The notes: generated by a model from the sequence alone, not told the origin. A DNA stretch of 64,000 bases from Hyaloperonospora brassicae (GCA_947650285.1 CANTFL010000137.1:62001-126000); one strand, 5' to 3'; numbered from the stretch's first letter, positions 44,073 through 54,590 are shown. Program-made: numbers and translations.

Positions 44073-45677
44073 ATGTCTATGCGAGGTGACTCAAGACCCA
44101 CACAGCCTGGTGCTGTGCAAGCCTCTGCGGCAGACGCTTCGTCGTCTGCCGCTCCTTCTTCGCCTGCAGCAACAGGTGCTGCAGGTGCACGCGGTATCAC
44201 GCCGCGTGCGTACGATGACCCCGATGTGGAGGTCATCTACTCTGGCGAGTCAGACGTGTCTGACTCGGGCAATGCTCCAGAGGCGTCTCGCTCACCGGCG
44301 ACGCCTCAGTATTCGCCAAGGCCACTGCCGAACGAACGGACTCGTGATTCGCATCACAGTCTGTTCGGCAGTGATGACGATGATCAGGGTGGTGAGTTCT
44401 ATTCTTCACCACCGCCGGCTCGTGCGTCTTCGCACGAGCGTGATGACGATGGCGCGAGCCGTCGTCAATCTGGGAGCCGTGGTACCGACAAGGGTACCAC
44501 TGTGAAGCGTGATGAGTTGAAGCCGTGGCGTTTGCCCGAACAACTCATCAATAGCCTGTCTCACGAGACAGGCCAACACCATCGAATACCCTTATTCGAT
44601 GCAACCGAGCTTCACGGCTTGAGTCCCAGCGCGAAGAACTTTCGCGCTGAAGAAGACTTTTATCTCGATGTCTTCCTTAGACATCGATGGTACAATAGCA
44701 ACCAAAAGCGTGACAAAACATCGCTTTTGGCTGCGTGGAACGCGTTCGTCCAAAACGTAAAGAATTTTGGACGAGAAGGGTGGCTCAAGAAACTTGAGGC
44801 AACACGCCTCAGGTTCGAACGGCGAACGCCAACCGGTGCTAGGTACCGGTTGCATTGTTTATCGAGTGAGGCAGGCATTCCTTGCCTCACATGGGGAGAC
44901 CCTTGTGCGAGTTGTGTTGACAACTCGCAGCGTGCACATAGGGATGTGTACTCCCTAAATTCGCCCTGGGGAAGGGCACATCTCTCGGAGGAGATGCGTG
45001 ACGCGATTGCAAACTTGCAATCCGTCTACAAGCTCCTAGGGCGCGTGTTTACCGATGGGCCACAGGACTCATCGGATGGGTCTCGTCATACTGGCGGACG
45101 AGACCTTCAACATCCATCAACAGCTGAGAGCGGGGCTCCCAGCTGTTCCAAGAGGGTGGATACCCCCGCCACTGGACGAGGTAGCTCGTCCTTGATCCTG
45201 AATCGTCACGGTGATTCAAGATACGCTCCACTAGAAAGCGTTGATCACCGTGAGCATCCACCAAAGGATGTGGTGGAGGAGGAAAGACCTCCTCCAGATG
45301 ATTCTGTTCACCATCTCGACCCTTACGAGATGGATCGCGCAATCGATGAATTGCGCGATGACTTGAAGCACGAGCGCGATCGGCGCTACGCTTTGACCGA
45401 TACCGTGCGGAAGAACCGCAAGGGTCACGAGGCTGATCGGGCGAGGGATCGCGCCGATTATGCCACGGCGCAGCTTCAGGTCGAGCGGGATGTCCGCTCC
45501 CTATTCGGCGAGCTGGCGACAGCTAGCGGGGAGATATCTCGGTTGAATACCGAGGTATCATATCTGCGCGATCAGACGGATCGTCTGGAGCGCGAACGTA
45601 AGAACTTGATGGATGTTCTTGAACGTGGGGGCTATCTTCATCGGAAGAAGAAGGCTCGTACTGACAGTACGACCTAA
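44073..45677 (+). CDS. Antisense accessory ORF of element C (534 aa, unknown function)
   Basis: Runs opposite to gag-pol, starting 131 bp inside the 3' LTR. Residues 1-145 are Ala/Ser-rich and acidic, probably disordered ([17 protein letters not shown]). Residues about 150-300 form a compact domain ([38 protein letters not shown]) ending in C271-x6-C278-x2-C281-x7-H289, a possible zinc site. Residues 330-415 are low complexity. Residues 415-520 are a strong coiled coil ([35 protein letters not shown]), followed by a basic tail (HRKKKAR). Related ORFs in B and A keep the central domain, the Cys/His spacing and the LERxGYL end. The last 629 bp overlap chromodomain and integrase-tail coding on the other strand. 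I recognise no known family. A promoter in the antisense direction of the LTR would be needed. No role can be assigned; a structural or DNA-binding accessory is conceivable. Confidence 0.8.
   Translation: MSMRGDSRPTQPGAVQASAADASSSAAPSSPAATGAAGARGITPRAYDDPDVEVIYSGESDVSDSGNAPEASRSPATPQYSPRPLPNERTRDSHHSLFGSDDDDQGGEFYSSPPPARASSHERDDDGASRRQSGSRGTDKGTTVKRDELKPWRLPEQLINSLSHETGQHHRIPLFDATELHGLSPSAKNFRAEEDFYLDVFLRHRWYNSNQKRDKTSLLAAWNAFVQNVKNFGREGWLKKLEATRLRFERRTPTGARYRLHCLSSEAGIPCLTWGDPCASCVDNSQRAHRDVYSLNSPWGRAHLSEEMRDAIANLQSVYKLLGRVFTDGPQDSSDGSRHTGGRDLQHPSTAESGAPSCSKRVDTPATGRGSSSLILNRHGDSRYAPLESVDHREHPPKDVVEEERPPPDDSVHHLDPYEMDRAIDELRDDLKHERDRRYALTDTVRKNRKGHEADRARDRADYATAQLQVERDVRSLFGELATASGEISRLNTEVSYLRDQTDRLERERKNLMDVLERGGYLHRKKKARTDSTT
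45049..45342 (-). other. Chromodomain-coding segment of element C pol
   Basis: Reads [12 protein letters not shown], then [18 protein letters not shown] with the aromatic residues of a chromodomain cage region and the closing helix [18 protein letters not shown]. It is in the same frame as the integrase tail, separated from it by one TAG and about 60 open codons. B retains the same domain; A has a damaged one. Chromodomains on Ty3/Gypsy integrases steer insertion to particular chromatin. The segment is also read, on the opposite strand, by the antisense ORF. Confidence 0.85.
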
Positions 45678-48600
45678 GCCTCCCCACGTAAAACGTAGGA
45701 TGCGTGCGCATCCTACGTGGTAATTCGAGTGTGTATGCATTGCCCATGCGATGCAACACTCGAAATGGCCCAATGTATTTCGGCAGTAGTTTGCTACTGC
45801 CGACACTAGTGACTGCATGTCCAGGTAGGTTTACCGTTGACAGTAGTACTAGGTCGTTAACCTTAGATGAAAGAACATTTGCTCTTCCATTCTTGTCTGC
45901 GTTCCGTTTCTGACGGTCCACCGCATTTGCGATGGAGTCCTGAACGAAACGGATTACCGCTTCTAGAGTCAGCAGGAAGTTCTCTGCTGACTCTTTGTTT
46001 TGTCTGGCAGTGCGCTTCGTGCGCACTGCTAAGAGATTGCTCTCTTCTTCAGCGAGGTTGTCTTCTTCCTCGCTGACATAATCGTTGGCGATGCTGAAAA
46101 TACCAGCATCGTCATCATCATCCGAATCAATAATAGCGTCTTCGCTATTATTGAGATGATCTTCTTCATCGATGTCGACTTGATCGACATCGGCATCATA
46201 CGTGACGACGTTTGCGTCGACACGTGATGAGCAAGAGCCAAAACGGTTTTTGCTCGAGCGAGTCCCTCCCCCCTTATCCAAGAGTTACACTCTATAAGGG
46301 TGGGCACTCGTGGATGGCGTAGGCCATTCACGTAAAACGGTGTGTGCTGTGTTGAAGCATGCACCGAATTATTGATGGCGAATTCCACCATGGGTAGGAA
46401 TTCGCTCCAACTCGGAAACGAGTGGACATATCCTCGAAGAATCCTTTCGAGGACTCGGTTCGCACGTTCCGTCTGACCATCTGTTTCTGGATGGTCAGAA
46501 GTGGGCATCTTCAATCGTGTTCCGAGAGTTTGGAACACGGTTTGCCATAATGCCGCCGTGAACCGAGGGTCACGGTCGGATACGAGTTCACGGGGTAACC
46601 CGTGGAGTCTAAAGACCGTGTCGAGAAAGACACGAGCACAACCTTGAGCCTTGATTGACTCAGGGACAGCAGCAAGATGGACCATCTTGCTGAATCGGTC
46701 TACAAACACAAGAATACCATTATTCTTGTGAGCGTCTTCGGGAAACCCGAAGACGAAGTCCATTGAAACGGACTGCCAGCACTCTGTCGGAACAGGCAGA
46801 GGCTGCAATGGCGCACGGGATGAAGGACTAGGCTTCACCCGTTGACAAACCTCTCAAGCACGTATGTACTTGCGTACAAACTGATACTGGCGTGGTCAGT
46901 AAAAGTCACGACTTACCGTGAGGTAAGTCTTTTCCCTTCCACGATGGCCGCTTGTTGGGGCATCGTGACACTCGTACATGATGCGCAACCGCAAATCATG
47001 ATGAGCGCGTACGACGACACGAGGCGTGTCGTCGGCAACAGCTGTATAGTACAGCAATCCGTTGCGTGTACTATACCGATCCGATGAGGATCGGTACAAA
47101 GCCGGTAAATCCCTCATGGATTTACTGGATGGATTCACCAGATGATCCATCAATCGCAGAAGATCCTTATCTTCCGCGTATGCCTTTCGTACGTCGTCAA
47201 GTAAACTTGACGACGGGACACTGACTGACAGTGTCGCAACAGTGGGCTTATCCTCACTGTTGGATTGTGCGTCCGGCTCGAAATCGGGCCGGCGCGAAAG
47301 ATCATCCGCGACGACATTGAGTCGTCCCGGTTTATACTCCACGGAGAAGTTATACTCCGCGAAGAAAGACAGCCACCTCGCCATTCTTTGCGAGAGGTGT
47401 GGGCTGTTTACGGCCGTGCGTAATGACGCATGGTCCGTGTAGACAACAAACGGTCTATCTCCCAAGAGATAGACGCGAAACTTAGCCAGTGCGTATTTCA
47501 TGGCAAGGAGTTCCTTGTCATGCACTGGGTAATTACGCTCAGCTGCTTGCAGCTGACGCGACTGATAACAGATGACGCGCTCCGCGCCATCTGCATCGAA
47601 CTGCATTAACGCACAGCCGATTGCAAAATCGCTGGCGTCACAGACCACATGAAACGGTCTGTCCTGATCTGCAATCGCCAAGATGGGCGATTGCATCAAG
47701 CTTTTCTTTAACGTTATAAGGAACTCTGGCAGTAAGCGCTCCATGACCACTTCACATCTTTCTTGAGCAAGCAAGAAAGATGAACAGTCATCTTGGCGTT
47801 ATTGCGCGAGTACTTGAGCAAGTACGCCGCTAGTCCAAGGAACTTCATTAGTCCTTTGACATCGACTAGCACTGGCCAGTCGGTGATCGTCTTGACCTTT
47901 TCGGGATTCGGGCGGACGCCGTATTTGCCGACGATGCAGCCAAGAAGTGGTATTTCGCTTGCCGCGAATATACACTTCTTGAGGTTGGCATACAACTTAT
48001 GCTTGCGCATAAGTTAAAGAACCTTACGGACGTGAGTTCGGTGGAACTTCAACGTCCGTCCTTCCGTCCATATCCCGGCTATGGACGAACACATCGTCGA
48101 AGTAACTCGGTGCGAAGTCTCGCACCGGTTTCAACATATTTGTGACACATATGTTGAATGTTGCAGGGGCATTACTCAGCCCCTGTGGCATCACTAGCCA
48201 CTCCCACAGCATCCCGCTGGGGGTACTCACTGCCGTGAACGGGACGTCCCGTTCACGCATCAGGATCTGATAGAATCCATCCATCAGATCCATGGACGAA
48301 AAGATGGTACTCTTTGACATACCATCTATGATGACGTCCTTTCTCGGTATCGGCGTCTGAGCCGGTACCGTTGCAGCATTCAATTTGCTGAATGCGTGCA
48401 CTATCCGCCATCGTCATGTGGCCTTTCGCATACAGAAGGTCGGAGATCTGTGAGGGAATGTCGATTCCCTCACATGGACCGCTGCAAAGCGATAGGCAAA
48501 GAACTTGTCGATCGCTAGTCACTTGTTCACGAGGCAGTGGCCACTTCTTCATGACCCAGTACTTCGAGCCCGGTTTGAGCTCGATCTCGTGTCGAGTGCC

Positions 48601-49923
48601 TTTGTCCTTAGGCAACTCGCAAGGCACGGATTCAGGGAACACATCCCTGAATTCGATCAAATCCTTATACAAAGGATTTGCCTGAAGTGACTCCCACGAT
48701 TGAGACGTGTATCGCATCAATCCGAGTCTCCCCATCGAGGACACTTTCGTCCATCGATGAGCTGCTGAGAACCCGTCTCGGTCTCAGTAAACACCGTTGC
48801 CGACCGAATATCGGTCACATACTCGTCCTCTGTGACGAGTACGCAGATCTGCTTGACTTTGCCACTACGCAGATCACGCAAGAACCGTTTCGGTTCTAGC
48901 GTTGGCAACTGAGTTATCTCCAAAGTCAACCTCGGAGGCACAATCAGATCAAGCGTATAAGCGCCTACGCTTGATCCGTCATCAACCAAGACGTTCAACG
49001 TCTCGGTTTCTTCCTGGGAACTTGCTTCCACAGGTTGCTGAGGGCCTGATCCCTCAGCAAGTGACTCTTGAGAAATTCCTTCCTCTAGTACGTGGGGACT
49101 TATTCCCTCGACGTCTTCTGACTGTGGCTGTGCAACCACAGTCAGGAACCGATCCTCTACGGTCGACTCTCCAGTCGACCTAGGATTTCCATGTTGCCCC
49201 TAGGGGGCAACAGACTTCTTTCTTCTAAGATGCTGCCCGCTAGGCATGCATCCATGTCCCGGTCCACTTGACTTATTCGAGTGGTGGACCTTCGGCGCAG
49301 CCTGTACTTCTGTACAGCCGCCGGGAGCTTGCTCCACAGTGTAGTGATCAACTACACTGTGATCTTGTGCAGTCGTGCTAACGACCGTACCGCAAGTGAG
49401 GCCATCGCACTCACTCGCAGAACATCCACACGCTTGTGGACGCTCCAAGATGTTCATCAGATGGCCATCTGATGAACAAGCAGCAGGCATCTTCATGGAT
49501 CGATGCTGCCAGCTCACTCTTGGCTCGTACTTTCTGAGCCAAGGTAATCCCAGGATGACATCAAATTTGTCATCCAAATCTAGTACGATGAAGTCATCAT
49601 CGTACTGTTCGCCCTCTAACGTGTAGTGGATTCCTACTACACGTTTCTCAACGGTTATCAATGCGCCTGTTGCAAAGCGCACCGTCATCCTTGTGAGGGG
49701 AATGTCGCGCTCAACGAACTTGAGCCTACGACCCTCTAGTGACTGGCGACGAACAAAATTGTTCGACGCCCCACAGTCTACTAGGGCACGAAGCGACAAA
49801 TCATTTGTCGCTTCCAACTTCAAGGTGATGAGCGAAACGTCATCACCAGGTGCAGAGACACACAATGATTGTGTATCTGGAGCAACTTTCGTCAAGAGAT
49901 TTGCAAATTCTCTTGAGTTTGCT

Positions 49924-49967
49924 GGATCAGTAGGGCGCTCCGCCCCTACTGACCCCGACCATTTTTT
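49924..49967 (-). promoter_or_regulatory. Candidate programmed -1 ribosomal frameshift signal, element C
   Basis: Minus strand: slippery heptamer A AAA AAT in the gag frame (49967-49961), 5-nt spacer GGTCG, then a 12-bp stem GGGTCAGTAGGG / CCCTACTGATCC with an 8-nt loop (49955-49924). The gag TAG stop (49948-49946) lies inside the stem. Slipping back one base moves ribosomes into the protease frame (KKWSG...). Layout and spacing match known retroviral -1 sites. B and A keep the stem with compensating changes. Confidence 0.75.
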
Positions 49968-51100
49968 GATGGTCCGTCTCGCTGTTGCGGCTTCGCAACA
50001 GCGCTTGACCCACGCCCATTGCCCTTTCTGGCAAAAGGTCGTCCATTTCGCTCAATACTGTTTGGTACTGGGCGTGGAGCACTACACTCGTATGCGTAGT
50101 GCCCTAACTTCTGACAGCGATTGCACCTCTGCAATCGCTTGTTGTTTGTAGAGCGAGTTCTCTCGCTCTCAACATAGCAGAGGTCCATTGGTTCTGGACC
50201 TCCGATCTCTTGTCGTCTCGGTGGACGGTAAGAGTTTGAGCTAGCATGAGCCTGTCTCATGCTAAAGTCTTCCTGTTCCGCGGCTGATATCGCTTCTTCA
50301 AGCGTATTCAGCTCAAGGCGGAACAGGTGGCTCCTGACAGGCCCTTCTGCAAGCCCTTGCATGAACACCGTAATCAACGTGTGTTCATGTACTGGGTTGG
50401 CAGTTATACCACTCGCAAGGAGTCGTATATGTTGTGCGTAAGCGTGCACATCACGCTTACCCTGCTTGAGTTTCAGGAGCTCTGAACGAGCCCTGAACTC
50501 AGCACGTGGCGGCTCAAACGTTTGTCTGAGCCGGGACTTGAAGTCATCTAGCGACCTAAACACATTTGGGTCGCTACTCTCGAGTCCGAGGGACCAAGTT
50601 TTGGCACGCCCTGCCAAGTGGGTCTGAGCAAATGTGAGTTTCATTTGCTCATCTTCGACGCGACGAGCCCTTAGGGCTCTGTCGAGTTCGACAAACCATA
50701 GTAACAGGGAGTCCTCCGGGACTCCACTGTACTTGGAAATGTCGACTTTCATGACTCCGGGACGACGCGCATGCGCCGTCCCGCCCACAGCAGCATGGAA
50801 TTGCTGCTGTCTCAACAGCTCCGTCTGTTGAGCACCGAGTTCTCTCAACTGCTCGGCCTGTTGAGAGCCTTGCTGGTGAAGCAAGGCTACTTTCTCCCTC
50901 TCGAGAGCAAGTTCATTCTGAATGAACTTGGCGATAGCGGCATGTTGTTGGTCTCTGTCTAGAGACTCCAACATGGTGCTGACGACGATTTCGCCTACGG
51001 TAGAACTCATTCGTTCTACCGCACCCCATTCGATGTCACTCAAATGGGTAAACCCTTCACGCGTGGCGTGAAAGGTGTCTTCTTCATCCAACATGTTCAT
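49946..51100 (-). CDS. gag of element C (intact)
   Basis: 384 aa from the first ATG after the LTR and a 44-nt leader. Residues 50-105 are Gln-rich and coiled-coil-like (QQAEQLRELGAQQTELLRQQ). Residues about 115-280 match a Ty3/Gypsy capsid (retrotransposon gag) domain: YSGVPEDSLLLWFVELDRAL, AGRAKTWSLGL, LRQTFEPPRAEFRARSELLK, LKQGKRDVHAYAQHIRLLAS. The nucleocapsid zinc knuckle is C326-x2-C329-x4-H334-x4-C339 (CNRCQKLGHYAYEC), followed by a basic tail. The protein would build the particle that packages element RNA. The frame is open throughout, in contrast to pol. Confidence 0.92.
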   Translation of the reverse strand: MNMLDEEDTFHATREGFTHLSDIEWGAVERMSSTVGEIVVSTMLESLDRDQQHAAIAKFIQNELALEREKVALLHQQGSQQAEQLRELGAQQTELLRQQQFHAAVGGTAHARRPGVMKVDISKYSGVPEDSLLLWFVELDRALRARRVEDEQMKLTFAQTHLAGRAKTWSLGLESSDPNVFRSLDDFKSRLRQTFEPPRAEFRARSELLKLKQGKRDVHAYAQHIRLLASGITANPVHEHTLITVFMQGLAEGPVRSHLFRLELNTLEEAISAAEQEDFSMRQAHASSNSYRPPRRQEIGGPEPMDLCYVESERTRSTNNKRLQRCNRCQKLGHYAYECSAPRPVPNSIERNGRPFARKGNGRGSSAVAKPQQRDGPSKNGRGQ

Positions 51101-51134
51101 GTTGGATGATGTGGTCCTTGGAAGGACTACAAAG

Positions 51135-51142
51135 TGCTACCA
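51135..51142 (-). promoter_or_regulatory. Primer-binding site candidate of element C
   Basis: Two bases after the 5' LTR the minus strand reads TGGTAGCA (CCTGGTAGCACTTTG). TGG plus this sequence would pair with a tRNA ending TGCTACCA, as in animal initiator Met tRNA (PBS TGGTAGCAGAGG); only 8 bases fit. D has the same sequence at 55010-55025, B has TGATAGCA. Confidence 0.45.
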
Positions 51143-51144
51143 GG

Positions 51145-51535
51145 TGTAACGGGACACACCCTTGCGTAACTTAACGCAAGGGTTTTGAGTGCCCCGACAG
51201 ACGTACACGTGGAAAGCGAGGAAGCGTAGGTAGGGTAAAAGTAGAACTGTTATATTAATAAATTAAGTCTTTAAACTACTGTCTCTTCGTTTGACTTAAT
51301 TCAATTATACTAATATAACTGCATGTATGGTGACGTCTCGTCACCACTCATTGCGCGCGTCTTGCGGCGATTGGTGGGTTGATATCATCACGATATCAAC
51401 CAATGAACAGACCCTTTGGTCGACCCTTCAATATCACCACTTTGGTGATATTGTTTTAAAGAATATCCATCTTTATATTCTTTATTGTCACTTTCCTTAA
51501 AGTGACAATTTCATGTAACGGGCTGCCCCGTTACA
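51145..51535 (-). repeat. Right LTR of element C (5' LTR)
   Basis: 391 bp, TGTAACGGGA...CCCCGTTACA, followed by gattg. All six hairpins of the left LTR are present. Where this LTR differs by an extra A or T, the change is in or next to hairpin loops, e.g. TTGTCACTTT/AAAGTGACAA has a longer stem than in the left copy. Confidence 0.93.
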
Positions 51536-51540
51536 GATTG

Positions 51541-51839
51541 CAAGCCCGTATGAAATTGCGGCGAACAGGTGGACGGAGATAGTTGGCTCCTGGATCGAGA
51601 CATGCAACCGGGTCATAGAAAAAGTTTCTTTTACAGGGTCGGTCAGTGCGGGCAATTTAGAGGAGATAAGGGAGGAATTGGCCGCACACTTCAGGGCCGC
51701 ACGGGAATATTGGGAGGATTATTTTCCGCTTGCCACAGATTTCCATGAGAGCGATGAGTACCGCCAATTTTCTAACTTTGTCACCCAGGTCAATAGGCAC
51801 CTTCCTCGTCACCAACACTTCGCACCCGATTCCGTCTAG
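51541..51839 (+). pseudogene. 3' half of the secreted-protein gene interrupted by element C
   Basis: Open frame of 99 codons with no start, ending at TAG 51837-51839. It continues the frame of 43389-43554. Total coding length would be 465 nt (154 aa). The segment is polar and helical (NLEEIREELAAHFRAAREYW, EDYFPLATDFHESDEYRQF) with regularly spaced Trp, Tyr and Phe, compatible with a WY-type effector fold but without a diagnostic motif. Confidence 0.65.
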
Positions 51840-54590
51840 AGCGTCATGGATTAGCTTTAACTTGCTGAATCTGGAGAAGCTGCTGATGGCGCCTTAATGA
51901 ACGCATGCTCGCCAAATGCAGAAAGACTACAACAAAGCCTGTGGTGAGGAGAACGCGTCGGCCGCAGAATAACTCTTGGTGTAGTTGACGCTCTGCACCG
52001 ACAGTCGAATCATAAAGTGGAGAGGTGAATTTGGCTTGATTGGTCTTGTTGCTGTACTCTGCTGTCTCTGTCATGGTTATGTTTCTTGCCTTTCTAATAC
52101 TATACATATCATTTAATGTTTGCGGTGTGTCCCTTATCGATTTAGTGCAAGACACGCTACTCGTGAGCGTTCACTTGTTGGCTGAACATACTGTGTCGTT
52201 TGTTTTCTGATATAGGCTCCTGCTGCTTTTTTGTTATCTCTCTTTCAGGTACTTCTGGCCCCATACCACAACTCATGCTGTTGGATCGAGTCTTACATAT
52301 CAATTCACATCGTCAGCCTTGCCCTGTCTACGCCTTTGGGCATCTGGGCGTCTCCTACTGTCTAAGCAGTCCGCAATTGTGTTGCGTTATTCTACAACCA
52401 TCAGCGTACGCCCAAAAGATGAATCCATTTTGGTCATGCGCGTGACATTTGCGCCGAACTTCGCGGCAGCTCTCGGTGTGTATAGCAATTCATGTTTGTT
52501 CGTTGTCGATGAGGCATGCGTAACGCCCTGAATATCCGTAAAATCGATAAATGAAGATTCATATCGATGGGCAAAACTAAATGTTTATGTGGTATCACTA
52601 TTGTCCTATAAACAAGATAGAAAACCCGCAAGCACCCGATTGATGCCCACGCAACACAATTAACACACACCAATATAAAGGATGTGCCTTGTAGCACACT
52701 GCTTTTGTATCTGTTACTCGCGTCCACGCAGCAGCACCCTGTAGCGTTTATCAAGAATGTGGCCTCAACGAAGACATCCGAATTTAGCTAAAGCCAAAGC
52801 TTGAACTAGGGTTTGTATAGCTTAGTTATATTTCCGATCCAGCCGGGTGCTAGAAGTACACCAGTGAAGTCTGGTATGTAGAGCATGGGGGGGTCGTATG
52901 TGCAATCGCTTTAATATGTCCAATGCATGGACAAAATGTGGTAGTGTCAAAGGCTGCAGCACCAAGGAGGTGCAATGCGATCGATAAGTCACTGACGGGC
53001 ACGTGGCGACGGGCTGAAACGGTCATGCACTTATACGCAGTCCATTTATTATGGTTTTTTACACTTTGGCCGTGACGTTGTTGCCTCATTCCTATATGGC
53101 TGTGTGGACTTCCTTGAGTCTTCTCATTCTTGTACGCAGGCAAAAGAGTTTCAACTTGCATAAAATGCAGAGGTATAGTTTTGCCTTATTTTCAAGTGAT
53201 CAAGGCTGTACGTAGTCTAAATTGAGTACGTCATGTAAAGAATAGCAATTGACGTTTTACGTTCAACTCGGAACAATATGTCGTTTGAGGCTGGTATCGG
53301 CGATACGGCGATAGCGCACATACGCACGACGACAATCTGCAGCTCATTTGTAAATGCCCGTCCGAAAAGCATTGAAATGCTTTTTAAATCGCTTGAGAAA
53401 GATCTATCGATGTTGAGAAAACGAAACTGGCGTGGAATGTGATACTAAGTTGATGGAACTTGAATGATTGATACGGTACTTGCTCGAACAATATGTCAGG
53501 CAGAAGTGACCTTTGTCACTCATGATATATAGCTTATTTACCACCAGCGGCGCCGGATGATCTCACCGTTACAGCCGCAAACAGACTGAGCTTGATACGG
53601 TATAACTGTCGTGAAATAAAGCCATGTGAAATATATCGCAAGATACCCAGAAGTAGTAGCGAACACATGTTGCTTGGCCGCAAAGTCGACATTCAGAACG
53701 GGTACATAGCAAACAATAATCCAACCGTCGCCCTCGTGTTTGTTTGTCCGAATGATGTTAGGCTCAAGAGACCATCAAATTAGCATCTAATTTAGCGATT
53801 TAATCATCCGACGGCTATCGCCAAAGTCAATTCATCGGTATCGGTAGATCTCCAAGCATAATGCAATGTCTGAGAAATCTTAGCAGCATCGCACCAAATA
53901 CTTTTGGTTTCGATAGCCTCCTCATGATACACCTCAAATAATTATAGCGATTGGAGGAGCTCTTGCTCTGGAAAGTAGTCGCTACATCTAATTACGGAAG
54001 CTTTGCTGTACAAGACGTACGATTTGAATGTGACTTAAGATATGTAGGGAATCCAATACGGTGATATTGTTTGAGATTCATTTTATAAATTCCGAAAAAT
54101 TACGCCGTCGACCACAGAAGATATAATCATAATACAAGTTACTTTCGTGCGTGCACTGTATTCTTAGCTTGGTAGAAACAATTCGTACAACGCAGATGAT
54201 ACCGAAACACGCGCGGTTGGCTCGTCCGCGAGTCTAGATCATCCACATGTCATCTTATGCTATCATTGACGTAACAGATCGTCCAAGAGGTGAAAATTGT
54301 ACGGTTATCAGAACGGGTAGCGATCTAATTGCTTCGAGAGAATTACATCTAATTAAAATTGTCCAGCATTCACAAGAACAAGCGTAAATAAAGATATGCA
54401 ATTGCTTAGGCGTTAAAAAGTGGTATTTACGAGCTTCGTATGACACCAAACATGTTGAGGAGCTGCGTCATGCGCAAAACGGTGTGTTTCGAGCTTTACG
54501 CCTGTTAAAGAAATACATCATTTTTCTAGCTGCTGTAGAATCTCGACAATACACTCGGACTGCGCACGTGAATGCATACAACCCGATCAA
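51840..54590. other. Unassigned segment
   Basis: 2.75 kb with ORFs no longer than about 106 codons (51844-52155, 52434-52754, 52850-53161) and no recognised domain, RNA or repeat end. Confidence 0.4.

Larger units (their letters stand above)
45049..49967 (-). pseudogene. pol of element C (protease, RT, RNase H, integrase, chromodomain; several lesions)
   Basis: Frame enters by -1 shift from gag at 49967. Blocks: protease (ALVDCGASNNFV, 49200-49960); linker; RT 47714-48744 (SYFDDVFVHSRDM); RNase H and integrase zinc region 46896-47774 (VVCDASDFAIGCALMQFDAD); integrase core 46029-46838 (MDFVFGFPEDAHKNNG, DRDPRFTAALW, HPETDGQTERANRVLE); tail 45523-46281 (YIGPFRVLHRMGNAYTLELP); chromodomain 45049-45342 ([32 protein letters not shown]). 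Lesions: in-frame TAG 49200; frameshifts near 48770, 48715 and 48512; TGA 48414; TAA 48014; TGA 46854 at the first Cys of the integrase HHCC finger; frameshift near 46275; TAG 45523, where element A has CAG. The frame from 45523 to the chromodomain is otherwise open. Confidence 0.9.
43555..51535 (-). mobile_element. Ty3/Gypsy LTR retrotransposon C (young; pol dead, gag and antisense ORF intact)
   Basis: LTRs 43555-43942 and 51145-51535 differ by only about three substitutions and three one-base indels over about 390 bp. The flanks carry an exact 5-bp duplication gattg (43550-43554 and 51536-51540). Order on the minus strand: LTR, primer-binding site, gag, protease, RT, RNase H, integrase, chromodomain, polypurine tract, LTR. 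An additional 534-codon ORF lies on the opposite strand next to the left LTR. The chromodomain and general make-up suggest a chromovirus-type Ty3/Gypsy element. Pol has at least seven inactivating changes. Confidence 0.95.

Noticed and set aside
44086..44505. 139-codon plus-strand ORF
   Set aside because: Out-of-frame shadow of the antisense ORF; no conservation pattern of its own.
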